Part shown: positions 1-7,355 of the stretch, piece after piece
Numbering within the stretch: position 1 is the stretch's first letter
Layout of the letters: the number at the start of each line of letters is the position of its first letter
Origin: an uncultured Fusobacterium sp.
Lineage (GTDB): Bacteria > Fusobacteriota > Fusobacteriia > Fusobacteriales > Fusobacteriaceae
Direction: 5' to 3'
Length of the DNA: 16,807 nucleotides
Assembly: GCF_905200055.1 (NCBI RefSeq)
Contig: NZ_CAJKIS010000050.1
Location: 1 to 16,807 of the forward strand
Program-made: the position numbers and the translations under genes
Notes under the pieces: generated by a model
Database searches by the model: none
What the model saw: only the letters and a program-made list of their open reading frames with translations
What the model was told of the DNA's origin: nothing

Positions 1-73
1 TTAATGTAAAGGTTCACAGAAACTTCGTTTCTGCGTCTCAAAAGTAGTAGTCGTTTGCACTCCTCTACTTTTG
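1..73. other. Paired hairpins at left edge, possible end of an IS200/IS605-type element
   Basis: Two inverted repeats sit side by side: CAGAAAC / GTTTCTG at 17-23 and 27-33 with a three-base loop, and CAAAAGTAG / CTACTTTTG at 39-47 and 65-73 with a 17-base loop. Neither is followed by a T-run on either strand, so they do not look like intrinsic terminators. Subterminal hairpins of this kind are known at the ends of IS200/IS605 elements, where the end of tnpB and its guide RNA overlap. On the plus strand a short open frame from position 3 ends in TAG at 45-47 and could be the tail of a protein encoded to the left, but it is too short to identify. The link to an insertion sequence is inference only. 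Confidence 0.3.
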
Positions 74-91
74 GAAATTATAGTTTATATG

Positions 92-141
92 AAAAAAACT
101 GCTAAAACTGATAATCTAAACTATCAATTTATAGCAGTTTC
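92..141 (-). terminator. Intrinsic terminator of the uronate/TRAP operon
   Basis: A nine-base perfect stem (AAACTGCTA at 96-104, TAGCAGTTT at 132-140) is extended inside by a second five-base stem (TGATA at 109-113, TATCA at 122-126). On the minus strand the hairpin runs straight into seven T residues (complement of 92-98). It starts 22 bases beyond the dctM stop codon, as expected for the end of the six-gene operon. The plus-strand side is also T-rich (CTTTT after the stem), so it may act in both directions. Confidence 0.85.
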
Positions 142-162
142 TTTTATTTATATATTAGCACT

Positions 163-1467
163 TTATTTAGCTAGTCCACTTAATATAGGTAGATACATTG
201 AAAGTTGTGGAAGGTATGTTACTAACATTAGAACAATTATTATTACTGCATAGTATTTAATTAGTTCTCCCATAACATCTTCTATTTTTAAGTTTCCAAC
301 TTTAACTCCAACAAATAGTGTATTTCCAACTGGTGGAGTGATATTTCCTATACATAAGTTAAATACAATTATAATTCCAAATTGAATAGGGCTCATTCCA
401 AAAGATTTTACTATTGGAAGGAAGATTGGAGTAAATATTAATATAGCTGGTGTTACGTCCATAAATGTTCCTATGAATAGTAATAATAGGTTCATTAATA
501 ATAGAATTATAAATTTATTTTCAGTTATTCCTAAGATTAAGCTAGAAATTGCTTGAGGTACACCTGTAAATGCCATTACCCATGACATGATTGTTGATAC
601 TCCAATTAGGAATACTATTACTCCTGTCATTTTTGCACTTTCTTCAAATATCTTAATTAATCCTTTAAAATCTATTGTTCTGTAAAAAATCATTGATAAT
701 AGAAGAGTATAAACAACTGCAACAACTGATCCTTCTGTTGGTGTAAATATTCCTCTAATGATTCCTCCAATAACAATTACTATTAGAGCTAGTGATGGAA
801 GAGCGTCTAAGAAAGTTGATACAACAACTTTAAATTTAACTCCTGCTTTCCCTTTCATTCCTCTACTTCTAGCAAGGAAGAAAGTTAAGATCATACAACC
901 TACACCCCATAAAATTCCAGGAATATATCCTGCCATAAATAGAGCTGCTACTGATGTTCCTCCACTTACAAGAGAGTATACAATCAATGAGTTTGAAGGT
1001 GGTATAAGTAATCCTGTTGGTGCAGTTGCAATATTAACTGTTGCACCTAATTTTTTATCATATCCCTCTTCTTCTTCCATTGGTAGTAAGATTCCTCCCA
1101 TAGCTGCACAAGCTGCTACTGAAGATCCTGAAATAGCTCCAAACATCATATTAGCTAATACGTTAGTTTGCATTAGAGATCCAGGAATTCTACCTGTTAA
1201 AGATTGAGCAAATGCTACCACTTTTTTAGCTATACCACCTTGATTCATAATATTTCCTGCTAAAATGAAGAATGGAATAGCTATTAATGTAAAGTTTGAA
1301 ATCCCTGAGAATATTCTTTGTGCTCCTGTTACAAGAGTATTATCTAATGCTAATGATGGAAGTATTGCAAGTATTGATGATAATCCAATACTTATTGCAA
1401 TTGGAAATCCAAGAAGAAGTGTTACTATTAAAACACTAAACATAATTAATGCTGTAGTTAATACCAT
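163..1467 (-). CDS. dctM: TRAP transporter large permease subunit (DctM family)
   Basis: This 434-residue protein has the usual length and hydrophobicity of the DctM subunit, the roughly twelve-helix, ion-coupled channel of TRAP transporters in the inner membrane. Family-like stretches include GFPIAISIGLSS near the N-terminus, AGNIMNQGGIAKK, the SGSSVAACAAMGG segment, LLIPPSNSLIVYSL and the late PPVGNTLFVGVKVG. A ribosome site (AAAGGAGG) lies eight bases before the ATG, inside the end of dctQ, and only four bases separate the two genes. It is the last gene of the operon with uxaC, uxuA, uxuB, dctP and dctQ. That context suggests uptake of a hexuronate or another acidic sugar from the polysaccharide-degrading system, but the substrate cannot be read from the permease sequence. 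Confidence 0.95.
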   Translation of the reverse strand: MVLTTALIMFSVLIVTLLLGFPIAISIGLSSILAILPSLALDNTLVTGAQRIFSGISNFTLIAIPFFILAGNIMNQGGIAKKVVAFAQSLTGRIPGSLMQTNVLANMMFGAISGSSVAACAAMGGILLPMEEEEGYDKKLGATVNIATAPTGLLIPPSNSLIVYSLVSGGTSVAALFMAGYIPGILWGVGCMILTFFLARSRGMKGKAGVKFKVVVSTFLDALPSLALIVIVIGGIIRGIFTPTEGSVVAVVYTLLLSMIFYRTIDFKGLIKIFEESAKMTGVIVFLIGVSTIMSWVMAFTGVPQAISSLILGITENKFIILLLMNLLLLFIGTFMDVTPAILIFTPIFLPIVKSFGMSPIQFGIIIVFNLCIGNITPPVGNTLFVGVKVGNLKIEDVMGELIKYYAVIIIVLMLVTYLPQLSMYLPILSGLAK

Positions 1468-1471
1468 ATTC

Positions 1472-1948
1472 CTATGCCTCCTTTGAATTTTTCATTAAAT
1501 CAACAATATTAAGGATACTGTATATAGATGTCATAACTCCACAAACTGGAATAACTAGATAGATATATCCCATTGAAATTTTTAGAGCTGGAGTCATTTG
1601 AGTCATACTTAATGAAGTTATATAACTTCCTCCACCTACTAGTACTCCTAACGCAAATAGTAAAATTACTAATTCTGTAATTACAGCTACTGTTCTTTGA
1701 GCATTTTTAGTGAATTTTTCGATAAAGAATACCATACGCATATGATCTCTTTTTCCAAAGATATATGATGCTGCAAACATTGACATCCATGCAAATGAAT
1801 AAGATATTAATTCCTCAGATATTGTACTTGGAGATTTAAATACATATCTTACTAGAATTTGATAAGTTCCTACTACAGTCATTAGCATAAAAAGAACAAC
1901 ACATATAAATAAAATAAGTTTATCTAAACCTTTTCTTATTCCTTCCAT
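1472..1948 (-). CDS. dctQ: TRAP transporter small permease subunit (DctQ family)
   Basis: The 158-residue product has four predicted membrane helices (about residues 10-33, 47-65, 87-110 and 125-147), matching the small DctQ subunit that pairs with DctM. The family pattern RYVFKSPSTISEEL followed by an aromatic helix (SYSFAWMSMFAASYIFG) and the HMRM segment is visible. Its ATG overlaps the dctP stop by one base (TAATG), and the ribosome site AAAGGAGG is inside the last dctP codons, so translation is probably coupled to dctP. Separate P, Q and M genes make this the classical three-gene TRAP arrangement, not the fused QM form seen in some sialate systems. Confidence 0.93.
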   Translation of the reverse strand: MEGIRKGLDKLILFICVVLFMLMTVVGTYQILVRYVFKSPSTISEELISYSFAWMSMFAASYIFGKRDHMRMVFFIEKFTKNAQRTVAVITELVILLFALGVLVGGGSYITSLSMTQMTPALKISMGYIYLVIPVCGVMTSIYSILNIVDLMKNSKEA

Positions 1949-2970
1949 TAGTTTTTACCTCCTTTTATCTCTTTTCCAATCTCTTGAATCTTATCATAAA
2001 TTGGTTTTAATTTAGGAGTTGCTGCTAATACTTCATCATGAAGAGGAAGAACTCTCTCTTGGAAAGCTAAAACATCTGGATAAATAAATTCTACATTCAT
2101 CTCTTTAGCTTGTTGAATAGCTTTATTAACTGATTCTCCCCAAGCTTCTCTTTGAACTTTTGATATAATAGTAAATCCTTCATCAAAAATAGCTCTCTCT
2201 TCTGGTGATAAACTATTTAAGAATCTTAAGTTTCCTATTACAATATCTGGTACCATTTGGTGCATATTATATGAATAATATTTACAAACTTCCCCATGTT
2301 TATTACTTGTTAAAGCAAGTTCATTGTTTTCAGCTCCATCAATAACACTTTGTTGTAAAGCTGTATAAACTTCTCCAAATCCCATTGGAGTTGCTGCTCC
2401 ACCAAATAATTCCATCATTCTAATATTTGATGCTGATTGTTGTACTCTAATTTTTAACCCCTTTAGATCATCAGGTGTTCTTATTGGTTTTTTTACAGTA
2501 TAGAAGTTTCTTGTTCCTGCATCTAACCATGCTACTGCTTCAAATCCAGATTTTTCTGTTGAAGTAAATATAGGTTTAATTAACTCTTTATTGTCCATTA
2601 CTGCATGATAATGCTCAGGACTATTGAATAAATATGGTAGGTTAAATATTTGATAGATATTATCAAAACTTTCAAGGATAGCATTACTTGCTACTGTAAA
2701 GTTTATTGCCCCAGTTTGTGTAAGTTCAACTGTATTTACTTGTGAACCTAAAAGTTCGTTAGGGAATATTTGTACATCATATTTATCTCCTAATTTACTT
2801 TCAATAAATTCTTCAAAAGCTAAAAGTCCTATATTTGTAGGGTGATCCGCAGCTTGGTTGTGAGATACTCTTATTATTGTTTTACTGTCACTTTTTCCAC
2901 AAGATGTAAATATTAATAGTGTTCCTAATGTAAGAATTGTGCTTAAAAATATTTTAAATACCTTTTTCAT
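1948..2970 (-). CDS. dctP: TRAP transporter solute-binding lipoprotein (DctP family)
   Basis: This 340-residue protein begins with a hydrophobic signal ending in IFTSC, so Cys24 is the likely lipidated residue; phenylalanine at -3 of the lipobox is a little unusual. The mature part reads as a DctP-type periplasmic receptor. It has the start of strand one (TIIRVSHNQAADHP), IFNLPYLFNSPEH, and the central GLKIRVQQSASNIRMMELFGG region with Arg175, the position where DctP proteins hold the substrate carboxylate; GFGEVYTALQQSVIDGAEN follows. Arg154 (GTRNF) may also contact the ligand. A GGGGAGG ribosome site lies upstream of the ATG, and the gap from uxuB is 27 bases. Placement behind uxuB points to a sugar acid such as glucuronate, or an unsaturated uronate-containing sugar, as ligand; this is inferred from neighbours only. 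Confidence 0.93.
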   Translation of the reverse strand: MKKVFKIFLSTILTLGTLLIFTSCGKSDSKTIIRVSHNQAADHPTNIGLLAFEEFIESKLGDKYDVQIFPNELLGSQVNTVELTQTGAINFTVASNAILESFDNIYQIFNLPYLFNSPEHYHAVMDNKELIKPIFTSTEKSGFEAVAWLDAGTRNFYTVKKPIRTPDDLKGLKIRVQQSASNIRMMELFGGAATPMGFGEVYTALQQSVIDGAENNELALTSNKHGEVCKYYSYNMHQMVPDIVIGNLRFLNSLSPEERAIFDEGFTIISKVQREAWGESVNKAIQQAKEMNVEFIYPDVLAFQERVLPLHDEVLAATPKLKPIYDKIQEIGKEIKGGKN

Positions 2971-2997
2971 TAAGTCCTCCCCTAATAAATTTATTAT

Positions 2998-4608
2998 CTA
3001 ATCTACTAAATATTTTTTTAATGTGTTTTTAACTGCATCTTTACCAGCTAACATCTCAACAAAGTATTTTTCAATTAAATCTGATAATCCAACTTCTTCT
3101 AAATCTACCCCAAATATCATTTTATTTTTTAATACTTCTTTTAATTGTCCATTATATGTTTCTGGCTTTCCAAATTCTATTCCTGAAATGCTTTCTTTTA
3201 ACATATCTAACATTGGATCACTACTAATAGATCTTTCATTTCCATTATCATCTAATCCCATAAGATATCTAAACCATCCAGCATACACCATTGGAATATA
3301 TTTTAATGTTTTTACATCTAAATCTTTGCTGTTTAAGTAAGATTTAATTGTTTCTCCAAATCTTATTCCAACTTTTTGAGAAGTATCTGTTGCTATTCTT
3401 TCTGGTTGATCTGGAATAAATGGATTTGGGAATCTTTCATTTACTACTTCATCTATAAATGCTTTTGGATCTAAAATTCCAGGGTTTTCTACAACTGGAA
3501 GAGCTTCATTATATCCAATATTTTTTATTAATTTATTTAAAAGAGAATCATTTACAGTTTCATAGATAGTTTTATAGTTAAATAGACATCCATATACTGC
3601 TAATGTTGTATGTAGAGGATTTAAGCAAGTAGTTACTTTCATTCTCTCTATTTTTTCAACAGTTTCTCTATCAGTAACATATACTCCAGCTTCTGATAAC
3701 TCTATTTGTGGTTTTCCATTTGGGAATTTATCTTCTACTACAAAATATTGTGGAGCTTCAGCATTTACAAATGGAGCTGTAAAACTGTTTCTTTCAGTTA
3801 CAACTATATCCATATTTTCAAATCCTAGCTCTTCTAAATGTTTTTCAATTACTTCTGCTGGTCTTGGAGTAATTTTATCTATCATAGATACTGGAAATGC
3901 TACTACTGAATCATTAGATACATAATCTAAAAACTCTCCTTCTACAAAGTTTTTAGCTATCCATTGATTTGCTATCTCTATTACTGCTGCTCTTATTCTA
4001 TCTCCATTACCTGCACAGTTATCCATACTTACAATACTAATAGGTGTTTTTCCATTTTTAAATCTAGCATATAAAAGTGATGTAAGAATACTCATTACAT
4101 GTTTAGAGTTTTCTGGACCATTTTCAAAATCCTCTTGTATAACTTTGAAAAATTCTCCATTAGGTGCTTTTAAGTTGTATCCTTTTTCTGTGATTGTAAA
4201 ACTTATCATTTGAAGAGATGGAGCGATAGCTATATCCATTAATTTTGCTTTTTCACTACTAATTTTTACACTATCTACAATACTTCCAATAATTTCATTT
4301 TCAAATTCTCCATTTTTAAATAGAGTTACTAACATTGTTAAGTTATCATATGGAGTATATACTTTATCTATTATCTCTTCGTCAAAACTTTCAGCTACGA
4401 TTATTCCTGTATCTTCAAGTCCTTTATTTAAAAGATTTTGTGCCATTTTCCCTATGTATGCTCTGAAAATATTACCAGCACCAAAATGTAACCATTTTGG
4501 TGCTTTGTTTGTATTTTCTTTGATTTTTTCTATATCATACATAGGAGTTTTTACTATACCTTTTAAAGAAGTTTCTATATTATTTAACTCTTTTAAACAT
4601 AATTTCAT
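2998..4608 (-). CDS. uxuB: Fructuronate reductase (mannonate oxidoreductase, long-chain mannitol dehydrogenase family)
   Basis: UxuB interconverts D-fructuronate and D-mannonate using NAD(H) in the cytoplasm, the middle step of glucuronate breakdown. The 536-residue length fits the polyol-specific long-chain dehydrogenase family. The N-terminal nucleotide-binding segment is WLHFGAGNIFRAYIG (residues 39-53). The stretches SMDNCAGNGDRIR (194-206) and FPVSMIDKITPRPAE (238-252) are typical. The catalytic Lys-x5-Asn-x2-His pattern is present as Lys324, Asn330 and His333 in KVTTCLNPLH. An AGGAGG ribosome site sits about seven bases before the ATG. Only 22 bases separate it from uxuA upstream and 27 from dctP downstream. 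Mannitol or tagaturonate activity is possible by sequence alone, but pairing with UxuA and UxaC makes fructuronate the best call. Confidence 0.92.
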   Translation of the reverse strand: MKLCLKELNNIETSLKGIVKTPMYDIEKIKENTNKAPKWLHFGAGNIFRAYIGKMAQNLLNKGLEDTGIIVAESFDEEIIDKVYTPYDNLTMLVTLFKNGEFENEIIGSIVDSVKISSEKAKLMDIAIAPSLQMISFTITEKGYNLKAPNGEFFKVIQEDFENGPENSKHVMSILTSLLYARFKNGKTPISIVSMDNCAGNGDRIRAAVIEIANQWIAKNFVEGEFLDYVSNDSVVAFPVSMIDKITPRPAEVIEKHLEELGFENMDIVVTERNSFTAPFVNAEAPQYFVVEDKFPNGKPQIELSEAGVYVTDRETVEKIERMKVTTCLNPLHTTLAVYGCLFNYKTIYETVNDSLLNKLIKNIGYNEALPVVENPGILDPKAFIDEVVNERFPNPFIPDQPERIATDTSQKVGIRFGETIKSYLNSKDLDVKTLKYIPMVYAGWFRYLMGLDDNGNERSISSDPMLDMLKESISGIEFGKPETYNGQLKEVLKNKMIFGVDLEEVGLSDLIEKYFVEMLAGKDAVKNTLKKYLVD

Positions 4609-4630
4609 TTTAACTCCTCCTAGTAAAATA

Positions 4631-5677
4631 CTATTTTAATTTCTCAAGAGTATCCCAAATTCCAGTAATATAACTTGCTCCTAAAGCTCTGTCATATAGT
4701 CCATATCCTGGTTTTCCAGTTTCTCCCCAAATCATTCTTCCGTGGTCTGGTCTTAAATATCCATCAAAATTATTTTTGTGTAATGCTTTCATAATTCCAA
4801 CTATATCTAATGATCCACAAGATGCACAGTGTGCTGACTCTTCAAAACTTACTCCATCTTCAAGAAGTTTTACATTTCTTACATGCATAAAGTGAATTCT
4901 TCCCATTGCACTGTATTTATCTACTAATTTAACCATATCATTGAAACTTCCACTTCCAAGTGATCCTGTACAAAGTGTAAGTCCATTGTATTTGCTGTCC
5001 ACTAATTTTAAGAATCTATCTAAGTTAGCTTCATTAGTTATGATTCTTGGTAGACCAAATATTGGCCAAGGTGGATCGTCAGGGTGGATAGCCATTTTGA
5101 TATCACACTCTTCAGCTACTGGAATAATTTCTTTTAAGAAATATTCTAGGTTAGACCAAAGTCCCTCTTCTCCTATCTCTTTATATTGTCTGAATAATTC
5201 AGCCATCTCTTCTTTAGTGTAGCTTGAGTCCCATCCTGGTAATGATAGGTTGCTGTTTAAAGGATCTAATTTGTCAACTTGATCTTTATAGTAAACTAGA
5301 GCTGTTGATCCATCTTCTAGTTCTTTATCTAATTGAGATCTAGTCCAGTCAAATACTGGCATAAAGTTGTAACAAATTACTTTTACTCCTGCTTTTGCTA
5401 GGTTTCTTATGTTCTTTTTATAGTTTTCAATGTAAAGTTCTCTAGTAGGTAGTCCTAATTTAATATCTTCATGTACTGGTACACTTTCAATAACGTCAAA
5501 GTGAAGTCCTGCATTTTCAACTTTAGCTTTTAAAGTGTTTATTCTGTCCATATCCCACTCTTGTCCAACTGGTACATCATATACAGCTGTAACAATACTG
5601 TGCATTTTAGGTATTTGTCTTATGTATTGAAGACTTACTGGATCTGAATCTCCATACCATCTAAATGATAGTTTCAT
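4631..5677 (-). CDS. uxuA: Mannonate dehydratase
   Basis: UxuA removes water from D-mannonate to give 2-keto-3-deoxygluconate. The 348-residue chain matches the shorter form found in Gram-positive bacteria rather than the roughly 394-residue E. coli enzyme. Recognisable segments are FRWYG at the start, VICYNFMPVFDWTR (100-113), MAIHPDDPPWPIFGLPR (195-211), LCTGSLGSG (235-243), RIHFMHVRNVK (260-270) and YLRPDHGRMIWGE (307-319). The likely metal ligands are His198, Cys236, His265 and Asp311, in the same order as the His-Cys-His-Asp site known for this TIM-barrel family. The ribosome site AAGGAGGG is well placed. The gene is 25 bases after uxaC and 22 before uxuB, so the three enzymes are co-expressed. 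Confidence 0.95.
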   Translation of the reverse strand: MKLSFRWYGDSDPVSLQYIRQIPKMHSIVTAVYDVPVGQEWDMDRINTLKAKVENAGLHFDVIESVPVHEDIKLGLPTRELYIENYKKNIRNLAKAGVKVICYNFMPVFDWTRSQLDKELEDGSTALVYYKDQVDKLDPLNSNLSLPGWDSSYTKEEMAELFRQYKEIGEEGLWSNLEYFLKEIIPVAEECDIKMAIHPDDPPWPIFGLPRIITNEANLDRFLKLVDSKYNGLTLCTGSLGSGSFNDMVKLVDKYSAMGRIHFMHVRNVKLLEDGVSFEESAHCASCGSLDIVGIMKALHKNNFDGYLRPDHGRMIWGETGKPGYGLYDRALGASYITGIWDTLEKLK

Positions 5678-5702
5678 ATTTTCCCTCCTTAAACTGTTTT
5701 GG

Positions 5703-7109
5703 TTATATATCTAAATTAAAATAATTTTTTGCATTATTAAAACAAATTTCCTTAATCATAGGCTCTAAAATCTCTCTATCATAAGGAATTTCTCCCTCTT
5801 CTACCCAAGTTCCTACTAGATTACACATAATTCTTCTGAAGTATTCATGTCTTGTATATGAAAGGAAACTTCTTGAGTCTGTAAGCATTCCTACAAATCT
5901 TCTTAATAATCCTAAGTTTGCAAGAGCTGTCATCTGTCTAGTCATTCCATCTTTTTGATCATTGAACCACCAACCAGATCCAAATTGAATCTTTCCAGGA
6001 ACTTTTCCATCTTGGAAGTTTCCTATCATAGTTCCAAACATCTCATTGTCATTAGGATTTAAACAGTAAAGAATTGTTTTTGGTAACTCTTCTGTTTTAT
6101 CTAATTCATTTAATAATCCAGAGATACATCTTGCATAGTTATAATCTCCAATTGAGTCAAAACCAATATCTCCACCTAATTTATTAAACATTCTTGAGTT
6201 ATTATTTCTCAATGCTCCAACATGGATTTGCATTGCTAGATTATGTTTGTTATATACTCTTCCAAGATTGATTATTAAAGCTGTTTTATATGCTTCAATT
6301 TCTTCAACAGTTAATTCTTCTTTTGCAAGAGCTTTTTTAAATATTCTCTCTACCTCTTCAGCAGTAGCTAATTTAAAGAATGGAACTTCAATACTATGAT
6401 CTGTAACTACACATCCTTTTGATACAAAGAACTCAACTCTCTTTTCCATAGCTTCCATTAAAGATGCAAAACTATTTATTTTTACCTCTGAAACTTTTTC
6501 AAGCTTTTCAAGCCATTGAAGATATTCTGCTCTCTCTATAAATATAGCTTTATCTGGTCTAAATGTTGGTAGAACTTTTACTCCAAACTCTTTATCTTGA
6601 GCTATTATCTCATGGTATTCAAGAGTATCTATTGGATCATCTGTTGTACATAGAGCTTTTACATTAGCATTTTTTATAAGTGCTTTTGCTCTAAAGTTTT
6701 CTGTTTTTAAAAGTTCATTAGCTTTATTCCAAATAACTTCAGCATTCTTTCTATTTAATACCTCTTCTATTCCAAAGAATCTTTTTAATTCTAAGTGTGA
6801 CCAGTGGAATAGTGGATTTCCATAAGCATATTCCATAGTATCTACAAAAGCTAAAAACTTATCATAATCACTTGCATCTCCTGTAATGTATTTTTCATCT
6901 ACACCATTAGAACGCATTGCTCTCCATTTGTAATGGTCTCCATATAGCCATATTTGAGTAAGATTATCATAACTTTTATTTTCAGCAATCTCTTTTGGGT
7001 TTAAATGACAATGAAAATCAAAGATAGGCATTTTTTCAGCATATTCATGATATAGTTCTTTACTGATATCGTTTTTCAATAAAAAGTCTTTGTTCATAAA
7101 TTCTTGCAT
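5703..7109 (-). CDS. uxaC: Glucuronate (uronate) isomerase
   Basis: UxaC converts D-glucuronate to D-fructuronate (and galacturonate to tagaturonate), the entry step of the pathway. The 468-residue length is normal for the family. The N-terminal metal-binding His-x-His is seen as FHCHL with His33 and His35. Other hallmarks are GDHYKWRAMRSNGV (57-70), CTTDDPIDTL (154-163), LPTFRPDKA (180-188), QIHVGALRNNN (294-304, with His296) and the C-terminal LTDSRSFLSYTRHEYFRR (409-426). The ATG at 7107-7109 is preceded by AGGAGG six bases upstream, which favours it over the Met at residue 5. It is the first gene of the operon and is expressed from the promoter with palindromic operator immediately upstream. 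The neighbours (UxuB and UxuA, not UxaA/UxaB) indicate the glucuronate branch. Confidence 0.96.
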   Translation of the reverse strand: MQEFMNKDFLLKNDISKELYHEYAEKMPIFDFHCHLNPKEIAENKSYDNLTQIWLYGDHYKWRAMRSNGVDEKYITGDASDYDKFLAFVDTMEYAYGNPLFHWSHLELKRFFGIEEVLNRKNAEVIWNKANELLKTENFRAKALIKNANVKALCTTDDPIDTLEYHEIIAQDKEFGVKVLPTFRPDKAIFIERAEYLQWLEKLEKVSEVKINSFASLMEAMEKRVEFFVSKGCVVTDHSIEVPFFKLATAEEVERIFKKALAKEELTVEEIEAYKTALIINLGRVYNKHNLAMQIHVGALRNNNSRMFNKLGGDIGFDSIGDYNYARCISGLLNELDKTEELPKTILYCLNPNDNEMFGTMIGNFQDGKVPGKIQFGSGWWFNDQKDGMTRQMTALANLGLLRRFVGMLTDSRSFLSYTRHEYFRRIMCNLVGTWVEEGEIPYDREILEPMIKEICFNNAKNYFNLDI

Positions 7110-7155
7110 GATATTCCTCCTACAATTAAATTATTATCTGTCGAATTATTTCTGC

Positions 7156-7173
7156 ATACTTGTATACAAGTAT
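7156..7173. promoter_or_regulatory. Perfect 18-bp palindromic operator over the uxaC transcription start
   Basis: ATACTTGTATACAAGTAT is a perfect inverted repeat. It overlaps the last two bases of the predicted -10 box and is centred on the predicted start point (about 7165), the classic position for repression by steric block. The TTGTATACAA core resembles sites of GntR-type (FCD) repressors that control sugar-acid operons in many bacteria, but no such repressor gene is in the window. The family assignment is inference. Confidence 0.75.
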
Positions 7174-7200
7174 AATATATTATTTTATAAAATAAGTCAA
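7172..7200 (-). promoter_or_regulatory. Sigma-70 type promoter of uxaC-uxuAB-dctPQM
   Basis: On the minus strand TTGACT (7195-7200) and TATTAT (7172-7177) are separated by exactly 17 bases, giving a near-consensus promoter. The predicted start near 7165 leaves a leader of about 55 bases before the uxaC ATG, ending in a good ribosome site. A later TATACT (7169-7174) has a 20-base spacing and is less likely. Confidence 0.75.
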
Positions 7201-7317
7201 TGATTTTTTTATGTTAAGATTTAATATAATATTTTTATAACTATTTTAGAACACTTTCTTTTATTATAAACTTAGAATTAATTAGTATTATTATTTTAAG
7301 TTATCAAAATAGAACAT

Positions 7318-7349
7318 AAAAAAAACTTTCTCTACTATGAGAAAGTTTT
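7318..7349 (-). terminator. Intrinsic terminator of the AraC-type regulator gene
   Basis: AAAACTTTCTC (7322-7332) pairs perfectly with GAGAAAGTTTT (7339-7349) across a six-base loop. On the minus strand the stem is followed by a run of T residues (complement of 7318-7325). It begins seven bases beyond the regulator's TAG stop (7356-7358) and separates the regulator from the uxaC promoter. The plus-strand side is also U-rich. Confidence 0.88.
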
Positions 7350-7355
7350 CTTTTT

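Noticed and set aside
39..73. Hairpin at the left edge considered as a transcription terminator
   Set aside because: Neither strand has a T-run after the stem, unlike the three clear terminators in the window.
71..253. Small plus-strand open frame of 60 codons across the left terminator
   Set aside because: It reads through the operon terminator hairpin and the antisense end of dctM, and it lacks a good ribosome site; it is better explained by those features.
758..1207. 149-codon open frame on the plus strand inside dctM
   Set aside because: It is the antisense shadow of a strongly conserved membrane gene, has no ribosome site, and its protein has no recognisable features.
3023..3340. Plus-strand open frame opposite uxuB, and similar ones at 4454-4639, 4941-5222, 10846-11067, 11240-11458 and 11958-12284
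   Set aside because: All lie antisense to well-supported genes, show unnatural composition, and have no AGGAGG-like start signals.
7110..7355. Riboswitch or small RNA in the longest intergenic gap
   Set aside because: After the promoter, the leader is only about 55 bases and is taken up by the palindrome and ribosome site; the rest is plain AT-rich sequence plus the regulator's terminator.
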